From positions 39,055,942-39,119,941 of the forward strand of contig OX387188.1 in assembly GCA_947561395.2 (NCBI GenBank): DNA of 64,000 nucleotides, written 5' to 3'. Shown here piece after piece: positions 1-10,800 of this stretch (positions within the stretch are counted from its first letter, which is position 1; the number at the start of each line of letters is the position of its first letter). The notes beneath the pieces are model-generated. The model did not search any database, was not told the DNA's origin, and worked only from the letters and a program-made list of their open reading frames with translations. The translations under genes were made by a program, and so were the position numbers. This stretch comes from Buxus sempervirens. Its lineage: Eukaryota; Streptophyta; Magnoliopsida; Buxales; Buxaceae.

Positions 1-1243
1 GCTCACACAGTTAATCTTTATCTAGTAATCCTTATCAAGTTTCCATATGATCATGCTGATCTTCACCACCATCCTATTGGATGAGATCTCAAATCTTCTC
101 CAAATCATTTTCACCATAATACTGATCTGCTTCTGCTCGTCATTCGGTCGACTAACTGGCTAATGGAAACCCTTCCCTCCCACTGCAGGTCAGGCCTCAG
201 TCCTTGGGGAAACTGTGTCCTTGAAGAAGCACAATACCATATTTTCAGACAAGAAAGGAACCATCACACCCTTCCTGTCTACTCTCAAACATATTTATTT
301 GGCACAGCACATAGAAAATAGTCTAGAAGCACTTGAAAGATTGAATTTACAATTTAGCTCTTAATGAACGAAAACCTTTTTGGAAAAGAAAGAGAAGGAG
401 AAAAAACTAGAAATCTGTCAGCACCTAAACAAAAGGATGTAAAAAAGCTTTGGAAATTTTTCTAGATTTAACAACTATTCACACTGCTTTCCTGAGTCCA
501 ATTCCACTTCTAATTACATTGTTTTTTGTAATCTAACTCTATTCCAGAACTACTTCCACTTACTATTATTGAAATACAAATTTAATCTAGGGATCGGAAA
601 CAACACCTGCATAAATAAATACGAAGTCAAGCAAGGGATAAAAAAAACAACAATAGCATAAATCAATCATCAAAGTTGTTGAAATACATAGGTAAAGCAA
701 GGCGATTAACCTATCCATAGCCTAGACAATTAAGCGATAAGTGGTTTCCTAGCCGATAAGTTCTACAGCTACTCATTTGTACACATTATTGAGTATTCTA
801 TAACAAGTCAAAAACTAATGCATGCAATATATTCTCAAAAAATGATCAATATGACATATTCCATATCAACATGGCCTGTTGTGATGATCAACAACAAATT
901 TTTAACTGTGAAAAACTTAAAATGAGATGAGTTTTGATTAAAAAACCATTATAACAATTAAGGTTTCTACCATCCCTTTATGAAAACGTATATAATTTTC
1001 ATGCTTAAAATTCAAAATATCATGTTGGTTAATCAAAATGAATGATGCATCATATTGAAACATGCATGAATATAACTAATTAAAAAACAAATTTAAAAAT
1101 AACAGAAATAATGAAAAGTTTATATAATTAAAGGAATGCAAAAGGTTCACGAGCTTATAAAAATTCAAAAAAAAATAAAATAAAATAATATAAATTCATC
1201 TGTAGATTGTGGAGTGTAGATGAGGGAGGAAGAGCGTACATAC
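1..1243 (-). other. PP2AA intron, AT-rich, no further exon seen
   Basis: This stretch follows the donor of the second PP2AA coding exon. I translated it in search of the next HEAT-repeat exon and found none. It is AT-rich with no recognisable repeat. A short plus-strand stretch near 200-270 resembles a P-type ATPase phosphorylation motif but was rejected (see rejected list). Confidence 0.5.
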
Positions 1244-2394
1244 CATCCTGTGTTAAATCCTCAAATATTGACATAATGTCAGACTTCAGATGGGAAGGTT
1301 CAACAGTAGCAGCAAACTTTCCCAGGTTGGATGCAGCAGACCGCCTCACCATAGGCATGTCATCTTGACACAACTGACCATATATTGTCCGTAGTTCTGT
1401 TTTTAACATCTCTGGGGCACTTGGGTAAGCAATATGAAAAAGGCCGCATGAGGAAACTCGAGCTGTGAACCACTCACCAGCAGCAAGTCTCTGAATATGG
1501 GAAATGTGAGAATGTGAAATAAATGTTTATTCGAAGGTCAAAAGATATAAGGGATGTAATGTATTGCAGATAAGAGGTGGAGAGAAACCAAAAAGATCTG
1601 TTTTGAGAAACAATTAGCCAGTGTGCAAATAACTGAAGAGCAAAGACACCAAGCAGATAATGAGACGAATTTAAAGATCTCTGAGATTGTAATAAAGTTT
1701 TCATAAAAAACAATATCTAGTAGTTGAACTCGTTCAAACTGGGTCTTCAAATTACTGAATAAAACCATCATAAAGGCCTTTTTTAAAAACATTTTTGGGA
1801 ACAGAAAACATTAATTCAATGGAAAAAAGGTTCAGTTGGTCATAATACTTGCAATACTTGGCCAAAGTAAGCATCAAAACCGCTGGACCTTTGGAAGTGA
1901 TTGTATCTACTTAATAGCTGCTTTTCAAACCCCCCAAAAGCCAAGCAGAAGCACAAAGAAATAAAGAAGATTGAGCATCAACAGGAAGCCAGTCATCATA
2001 CCTTCACCAAAGGAATAAAATAGTCGACCAAATCACTCTCTTTCATCTGAGAGCCAATTCTACACAACGACTCCACAGCTTTATCCCTCACGCAGGTTTC
2101 CTCTACAGTGCACAAAGTCTCAAGAGGTGGAAGCAACACATGGGCATAGTCTACTCCACCAACATAAGGAATGAAAACCCCCAATTCTTCCGCCATTGCA
2201 AGAAGTACCTCGTCGTCATCGTCATTATTCTCGCTAAGAAAAGGAATCAACTCTTTTCTGGTTCTTTCCTCACCAAGAGCGCGTGCAATTGTCGAGAGCC
2301 TACGGATAGAGTTCAACCGCAGCTGAATATCTTCATTTTTCAGTTCGTCTATCAAAATAGCAATTGGATACAGCGGCTCATCGATCATAGCCAT
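1244..2394 (-). CDS. PP2AA: PP2A 65 kDa scaffold (A) subunit, N-terminal part, cut by window edge
   Basis: This is the scaffold subunit of Ser/Thr phosphatase 2A, a stack of HEAT repeats that holds the catalytic C and regulatory B subunits in cytosol and nucleus. Two coding exons are visible: 2002-2394 (131 codons from ATG, phase 0) and 1244-1490 (247 nt). The protein begins [20 protein letters not shown] and runs through the first HEAT repeats ([37 protein letters not shown], then [18 protein letters not shown] and [19 protein letters not shown]), all typical of plant PP2AA. Both exons have GT-AG borders (donor gtatgatg after 2002; acceptor before 1490). The next exon, starting around DSVRLLAVEG in the family, was not found in 1-1243, so the rest lies outside the window. 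It lies downstream of, and on the same strand as, the ALMT gene. Family assignment is very secure; the choice among PP2AA paralogues is not. Confidence 0.96.
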
Positions 2395-3240
2395 TGTATT
2401 TCACGACCCTTTCCGCAGCTGCAATTAATCGCAGATCAAAAGTCAAAACTGCGCAACAAATTCAAAGCATAAAATAGATTCTGCGATGTCAAGAGAAACC
2501 AGCAATAAACGGGGAAAAAAAGGCTGAAAATACACAACTTTTGAATGAATGTGATTCTCCAACGATACGAAGTGAAGTGTTTGGGATCAAATAAGGCAAC
2601 CAAAAAAAATTATCCAAACAAAGGTTGCCAGAAGTAAAAAGCAACGGATAATCAAATTAGAAAGGAAACGACATGCGACGAGATCTTGACGAAAATCTAG
2701 GTATTTCAGCGTAATCTACATCTTTCTTACAAAAGGATATATTTTTCTAACCGAAGGTTTGAGATCTGAAGAGAAGCCTAGAAAATTGAACCCAGGAAAA
2801 TGAAGAAATTAGTTAATAAAAAAATAGCGTACAACTGAAAATCGGGTCTCTAATCACAAGACTCTAACGGAAGAACTAACCGTGAGACTTCCTTGAGCAA
2901 ATCAAGATAACCTAAAAACGACATTTCAAGGAAACAAAAATGGCGACAAGGGAGATATGAATGAATAGAAAGAGAGAGGGAGGGATGAGGAAGAGGCGGA
3001 GGAGGCGATCGCAATACCTGTTGAGATGAGTTCTTAGCTGCTGCTGGCTCTGCTTCGTCCAGCCCGATTTGGGGAAGACTGAAAGCGCAAATTCTCTCCA
3101 AGGAGGGATTTTGTAGAAGAACGGGAGACGGGAACACAGGGTCCGGACAGAAGCAACAGTGACCCGCCGACCGGGAGGCTCAAGGCTGCCGAATCGATGT
3201 CTTGGTCTGCCCTTGACGGGTCTAATCGATTGGATTACAT
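2395..3240 (-). promoter_or_regulatory. PP2AA 5' leader with a 0.6 kb leader intron
   Basis: Reading the minus strand, a good 3' splice site (gattaattgcag) lies 24 nt upstream of the ATG, giving leader exon 2395-2418. A good donor (CAACAG|gtattgcg) lies at 3017/3018, so a leader intron of about 599 bp (2419-3017) is likely. A first non-coding exon would run from 3018 to somewhere near 3150-3240. Leader introns are common in plant PP2AA genes. The transcription start is not visible from sequence alone. Confidence 0.55.
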
Positions 3241-3408
3241 ACAAATACGATGGACTCCTATGCCATGGCTATTGTTGACGTTATATTACCCAAAGAAAGA
3301 AAGAAAGAGTTCTGGGATGCGGAAATGAAGTCATTTTCTAAGGCCGCGCTTAAACTTCAAAAAAACTAACAAATGTCAAGAATTTCTTTAAAATAATAAA
3401 TTTTCGTA

Positions 3409-3640
3409 TCTATATATACTATATATAAAACACACAGCCCTTTGGAAAGCGTGCCAAATATATATATATAATTTTCCTAAAACAACCTTATAACGTTATT
3501 TTATCTTATATATTTAATGAGTAATTTTGTTTTTTTTTTTGTTTTCAATTTCTAGATAAATACCCTTCAACAAGTTTTTTATCCCTTACATGTCTTAACC
3601 TTTTTTTCTTATGTACAATACTACGCGTGCACCCTACTAG
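3409..3640 (+). mobile_element. Small non-autonomous Helitron-like element
   Basis: The segment starts with TCTATATATACTATATATAA after an A and ends with ACCCTACTAG before a T. This is the Helitron plan of 5'-TC, 3'-CTAG, inserted between A and T. A GC-rich short palindrome (acgcgt) lies just before the 3' end where the terminal hairpin should be. It is 232 bp, has no coding capacity, and sits upstream of PP2AA. Start and end motifs match the better-preserved copy at 10586-10812. Hairpin decay makes it less certain than that copy. Confidence 0.6.
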
Positions 3641-4887
3641 TTGCAATAATCTTGTGGATGAGATGATTGAAACAAAAAAGAATTACCATACTTGTTAGTT
3701 TATCTATTGATAGTGTTGACATTAATTTTGTCAGTTGCAACAACCAGTTTTAAAAAAATTATATTTAGCTATGAAATTTATGAAGAATCAATTGCATCAT
3801 AAGATGTTGATCAATAGATGAAGATTATTTGGTCGCATATTGAAAAAAGATACATTTGATAATTAAAATAATCATGCTGATGTTTTAGAAGACGAAAGAC
3901 TTGTAAACGCATTTGAATTCTAATGTAACTGAATTTATTCATTGACTTACTGTTTTCCCCTCTAAGCCAATTGTCTTACTCCTACCTTGCTTGTATGGAC
4001 ATCTAAACAAAACCTTTAAGATCCACACTTTTGAGAAAATTTTAGTTATTATAAATAAGCTTTAATCCTACACATCTAACCTAACATGGCCCTATGGGAT
4101 GTCAAACCCTTTTACAACACTCACTTACGTTTCTTCAGTTTCCAAAATTCAGGTGTTAGTGATGTGGAGTTAGGATGTAAGGGTACCCTGAAGGACAGTA
4201 CTTCCTGATTTTATCAGGGCTTTCCATGATGGGTTAAGAGAGAGAGAAGGTTTTATACCCTTATATAATAGGGCATCAGGTGTAAAGCCCAAACAATCAT
4301 ACAAGCAACTAGAAAGAAGCCGGGAATTTATCTTGGTTTTTTCAGGTTTGAGGGATTAAAAAGGATTTTAGGAACCGGGAGAGCATCCTTTCCATGCTTA
4401 AAGAAGGGTATTTCATTGTATACAGCCAGTACTAGATGTTTAGCTAAAAGATTTGAAGATTTTACATCAACTATATGATCCTACATTTCCAGTGCTACCC
4501 TACACAAAGTCTAATTAGCCCCCTCCTTACTGTAGAGGCCCAAATTCATTAGCAAAAGTGCAGAAAATCCTGACTCACACCTCATCTTATCTGAGCCAAG
4601 CAAAAAATATAGCCATATTACACAACACTTGCCAGCAGGTTTTGTTGTGCTTGTTAGATCTAGAAACGTTACATCGTCCCCTATACGTTGGATGCCTCTG
4701 CCTTGTTCATCCTTCTATGTTAAAATTAGCTGCCACTGGATTTCAACATCAAGAGTAACTGAACTTGGCTTCAGTTCAAAGAGCCACTCTTAGAAGAGAA
4801 AATAATCCTTGGATCATCCATGTGTATTTCTTTTTCAAGATGGTAATGTATCAACTGATGATCTTGAACCAGCAAAATGCCTGGAAT
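3641..4887. other. ALMT 3' region and spacer to PP2AA
   Basis: This is the spacer between the ALMT stop codon and the PP2AA promoter side; both genes are on the minus strand. The part near 4450-4887 probably holds the ALMT 3' UTR. Short open frames on the plus strand (4558-5524) are mirror images of the ALMT last exon or random. No repeat family was recognised here. Confidence 0.4.
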
Positions 4888-7800
4888 TCAGTTCTTTGCC
4901 CTGAAGCACCTCAACAATCTGGTCCAAAACCCAACCACCTCTGTTTCAGCTGGTTGGTCCATAGGCTCCTTAAATTTTGCTTTCCTGCTAAGTTCTTCAA
5001 ATGAATTGACAACAATCTCAAGCCTCGCAACAAACTCAATCAAAAGGGAAGTAAATGTTGCCAAAGACAAGGAACTTGCACTTTCATATATCTTTGATTC
5101 TTGTCTATTAAGCACTGCATCAGCATGGACATTGTGACCTGATGGTAATGATTTCTGTTTCTTGAACATTTTTTCTGAGGAACCACCTGATGGCATTGAG
5201 TTTTCCTTGTTCCGAATATCCCAGCTTCTTGAGACTAGATCTGAACTGAGATCTAGCACAGTTTCACCGAGGTCGTGTGAGAGGTTATTTTCATCCTCGT
5301 TAATTTTGAGGACATCCTCGACACTTTCCAAGACCTTGGCTGGTTTTACAATCTCCCAAGCCTCTGAATTGACTAGAAGATACGATCTCCGGTCTATCTT
5401 TTTTTGCAATTCTTCTGCTGCCTTGTTCACTTCTAAGAGTATGTCTCCAGGGCCAAATTTTTCCATGTTCTTTATTTTGTTGCCAATATCGCGCAACACT
5501 TTAGCACCTTCAGTGCCTACCTGATGAAGCTCACCACTAAATACATTCCTCCGCTCAGCTGGGGCCTATTATAGATACAAATTATAAAACCTACAAGGTT
5601 AAGCAGATAAATTGTCTGTCGAAAACCAGAAGAATACAGTTGAACATGTAAAATTCATCAAGGATGTTACATGTGAATACACACAACAAGACAGCGAACA
5701 AATTTGCATGCAATATTATTCTCATTCATGGCTTTATCTAATCAAGAAGTCACAAGCATTATCATGTCTGCAATAGAAACCTAAAAAGACTAATATGCTG
5801 TTGTGTTTGATGCAGCCTTGACGAAATTGCTAGCTGCTAAAATTGGTGTTCAAGAAGTTAAGTAAAATAACGTTCTTATTAATGAATTGCTGCAACACAA
5901 TAGGGCATATAGAATTGACATTCCTATTGCACAACATATGAGAAGCAAAGCAAAGCAAAACAAACAAACTAAAAGCTCAAGAATACAGAAACAACTTTTG
6001 AAATCCTGAAGATATTGCTATCGTTATCCGTGGGGATCAGAAGAGAGCTAAACGAGATGTTCACACCAGATGCAAGATATCTAGCTAAAGGAACTGGATG
6101 CATGAATCACTAGGGGCAACTATGATGGTGCATCACGCATCGTAGGAATGTGACAACTCTCCCTCTACCTACAGCTGGGTAATCCATGAGATCTAGCATC
6201 CTTAAGGCCCATAATTAGGGCATAAATTCCCAGACTCTCACCAATATCTGCTTCAAGATCTCACCATTCCTAAAGACTCTGGGATATAAAATCATGCTTC
6301 AGTTATGACAAACCATTTGCTCATTCTGGTATCACAGCTTTAGATACATGAAGCTAATCACTTGCTCATTCTGGTATGACAAACCATTTGCTAATCACTT
6401 GCTATGATTCATGAAGCTGACTGTAAGTCATGTAGATACAACATATTCATAGAACAAACGTAGTTGACATTAGAATGTACAGATAAATATGTTGGAAGAC
6501 TGAAAAAGAGGGCTAAGGAACAAACAAATTTGAGTATCCTACAGTAGCCCCCATCACGAGATAAACAAGTAACATCATTCCAAGTGATTAGGCTCGTAAA
6601 ATGAAGATTTATGGTGGCAACGTGTGAAATAATTATGAAGGATTTAAAGTTAACCAGAAAAAGATCTACATGGTGTTGGTACAAAATTATTTGAAGGCAA
6701 TAATATATTGAAAAAAATTATTTGAAGTCAATAATCAATTGAAAGCATAATTTTTGTTTTTTCATGCAGACTGAAATGGCTCAATGGTGTTAGAATTGCG
6801 GAAGCCAACTGTTTGAAATAAGGCCTTATTCTTGTTATATTTCATTAATAATTTTTTTAGCACCGAGTCTCATAAGTAATAGAGACAGTAGGTTTAATGT
6901 TCTATTGTGAATCTTCTTATCACTTTTAGAGGACTTTGGGTTTCTGAGCTGAATCTAATAAAGCCTTTTTGAAAAATTTGAAAATAAAAGACTAGATATG
7001 GATAATGTCATCATCGAAATGGGCTTCATGGCCTAAATATTATGATAGTGTTTCATACGCATATTGCTGCTTTATTTAATTATTTATTTATATTTAAAAA
7101 ACTATGCTTTGAAGGCACCTCAAATGCATGAATATACATCTATTTGGTGTATATATATGGATTTCGCAAATTTCTGTTTTATTTAATTATTTATTTATCT
7201 TTAAAAAACTATGCTTTGAAGGCACCTCAAATGCATGAATATACATCTATTTGGTGCATATGGATTTCACAAATAAATCTTGAATCTAAGTGAAGGTAAG
7301 ACCAAAATTAGGAACAACTATTTTTTCAGGTTTGTACAAGAGAACTTTCATAAAAATTTGTAAAAAAATAAATGTTGTGTATGAAAACCGAAGCTATAGT
7401 TGGTTGCATGTTAGAAAAAAATGTTTATTTATTGATAACAAAAAAAAAAAACTAAAACTAGAGTGATTTTCGAAAAATATTTATAATTGAGTTTTAAAGT
7501 ATTGACCGGAACTGATACAACTTTACTGAGTCAGTTCCAGATAGTTGATTTTAATGGTTTTGAGCTGGCCTGAAACATTACGTGGTTGTGAGCTTATAAT
7601 TGACACACTTTGAATGATCATTCTTTCTCAGAATTCACCTATAAGAGTTCTGTTGGAGTGTGGCTCATTCTTACACCTGGGTTCACCTGGATAGTTGATC
7701 TCTTTTGTGAGGTTTTGAACCAATGATCGGGGGTGAGGGAGCTGAAGCCCAAACAGTACAGTAAGAGTTTATTAGTAAATTTCTTTAATATACCGGGATT

Positions 7801-10800
7801 ATGGTTATAACAGGCGTCTAGGTGTAAGACATAAGTTGTAACCCTGCTGATGTAGCTATTCTCTGAATAGTGGATTCCTCCCCTCCTGGGAACCGCATAA
7901 ATCTGTACACAAAGTTTTTCTGCTTGCTCTTCCTTAGTTATTGCACGGTTTAATATTCCAACAAGTTTCTTGCCCCCCTCCATTGGGATAAAGGGGTTTC
8001 AGTGGGTCTTACATCGATATTTATAATTTCCATGTTGCTTTTCATGACATAAAGATGCTTTTAAAGTTATAGAAAACATCTTATAAAATTTGTAGACAAA
8101 AATGCTTTCCATTAAGTTTTAATTATTTATAGATAACATCTTATATTTTGATATAATAGTTTGTGATATCATCGTATGTTTGTTTTTAAAATTTGTCTTC
8201 CGTTTCAGTTGTCTTGCATATGCAATTTTTGTTATATTCTGAGTTATCAAAGTGTATTTATAAGTCCTTAAATATATTCTTAGTTTCATTGAAAATTTCC
8301 TTTGTTTTCCCTTGCTTAGTAAAAGGATCAACTAAATGAAAATTTCTCCCAAATTATTAAAAAAAGTTTCCCCCATAAAAGGACACATTTTATAGTAAAA
8401 GAAACTGAAAACCTGCTTGTAACAAATGTTTGTGAATCAACTGAAAAAGAACAAGGATGTGATTCTTGTCAAAGTGATACCTCTTCAAAGCATGATTCAA
8501 AATGTTTTTTGATAATGGCAATGTTGGGTGTAGTACCACGGTTACCAAAAGCATATATACCTCAACCACATATGGAGTCACAAGGTTGGTTCAACATGAT
8601 ATTTTCATACAGACAGGAAAAGGTATGCAGGAAAAATGCGTGAGTACATTAAACTTCTTGCTAGAGTTTGTTGATGCAGCCACTACAAACGTTCATACAC
8701 CAAAAATTTTAAATTTTTGTCCAAGCATGCTAAAATGTTTGTGTTTTTGCATCTATTATGTATAGTAACTATGTCAGGATGTTGTGTTGTGTGAATATTA
8801 TAAACGCATGTGATAATTCTTGGACAGCTATGTTGCACTACCAACATCATAGAGCTTGCTCATAACATACAAGGGAAAAAGCACATAAAAAGAAATCTAT
8901 GTCAAGGGATTCAAGACACAGATATAATATGCGCTCAAAGTAATGTGGTAGAATTATATCTATCACTATCTGGAATCTTCCGCCAAACAAATCCAATCAA
9001 CCGAAGGATCGAAACATTAATTCTATTCATTTACCATCTGATTATTGGACCATTTTGATCTAAAATCAAATGGCAATTACAAATTCTATTGGTTTTCTAA
9101 TTGTAATGTAGTAGTTCTAGAGGAATTATAACATAGTAACAACTAAGTTTTGGATGTTTGTATCATAAGAACCATCACCCTTCTTAAAGGGTGCTGGCAA
9201 TTTTTCAGTTCAGCCTCAAATACAGGGAAAAAAGAACCTTTGCATGCCAGTCCAGTCCTAAGTCGAACTTGGTTCTTGCAGTTTTCCTTTTTAAATTCTA
9301 CTGCTGGCAATTTCTTGCAATTTTCAAATTCATCAGTATTTAGGATTTTTCTACCTATTTTTCAACATTCAAAGCGAAAATGCACAAAAAGTGATGAAAT
9401 CAATAACATATATGATCAAATAATATTAAATGATCATCAAAACATTCAAGCAATCCCAACTATGAGATGGTTACATTGGCGGTCAACCATGAGTCTCTAT
9501 CTTTTTGCTTTAGTTATTGAAGAACTACTAGTATTCAAGAGAAAGTAGTTAGTTCTTCAATAACTAAAAGCAGATAGATACCTTAGGATCAAATAATTTG
9601 ATTTACAACTGAGCATATAGAGTTTAATTTAATAATAGTAGTGGTAAAGCAACAGCAAGAATCAAGAATCAAGAATCAGGAGATTTCTAAAAGCAATTTA
9701 TTTCCTTAACTTCGATTAACTATCCATAAGGAAGAAAATATTCACGGAGATACTGCAAAGCGTATTAGAGCTAGATGGCTTTAGTGAAGAAAAGCTTTCA
9801 AAGCGTTAAATTATCACTTTTCCCACACAAACTAAAAAGAAAATTTTATGGAACAATCATTAGGCCTAGTGGCCCGCTATAATCTAAGGACCAAAATATT
9901 AAACAAGCAACATATACATGTCATGTGCATCACTTAGGTATGGATGTTGATATATATCCATAAGACGACTAGGAAAGATAAGATAAAGAATCAACATATC
10001 CAAAGGTGACAAATGTCACCGAAGTAGATGGTAGATAAAGTAGGTTAATAAGGTTTTGGCATATAAAGCAAAGACTTAAGAAGAGCAGATGTGAGAGGGT
10101 GGGATGAGATACTTGCTCACAGATCTAGAAAAGCAAGGAAAAGACCCAAAGATAACTTTGATGGAGTTAATCAGAAAAGTTTTGGGCTCCTATGATATAA
10201 GTACACGATTTTTTGTCAGACTCATATGGTGAACAAGATTTAATTTGTCGATCCCTATAGTTAGGATAAGTAATTTTTTTTTTTTTTTTGTTTTAATAAT
10301 CATCAAACTATTCAACCCAGTTTTGTGCATACACAGAAGTTGAAACAGGCAGCATTGGACTGGTACAAAGCCAGTTCAAGCCTTGTTCATATTATTACAG
10401 GCTTTAAAACAAAGTTGAGCAAGTCTAATAGCATAAGACCCGTATAAAAGAGGTTATATTCACCATCCCTAAAATTTCCACTCTCACTCTTGAATAATGA
10501 GATACAACAAGAAATTTTGATTTGGCACAAAAACTTAGAAAGGTAATTTACATTGGAATTTCACAAAATGATAAAATAAACAGTACTAGCAAGGTGAATG
10601 TGCAATATTGCACGTGTGTAAAAAGGGAAGGGAGGAGGGAGAACGTGGGACGAAACAGTTAAGTTTTGAAAAAAAAAAACTGAGGCAGTTTGACTATTTT
10701 ACCCTTTTCTAAAATAGATCTTCTCAATAGTGTGTAAGGGCTGTTTTGGAAAGCTGTGCATTTTGTTCAGCACGATTCCCAAGGGGCCACTTCTCATTAT

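Noticed and set aside
200..365. Plus-strand frame with IFSDKKGTIT, like the P-type ATPase phosphorylation motif
   Set aside because: The invariant Thr after Asp-Lys is Lys here, no other ATPase motif is nearby, and the stretch lies in a PP2AA intron. Chance or an unrecognisable relic.
7639..7983. 114-codon minus-strand open frame in the ALMT intron
   Set aside because: It coincides with a dispersed repeat also found at 60.1 kb and has no recognisable domain.
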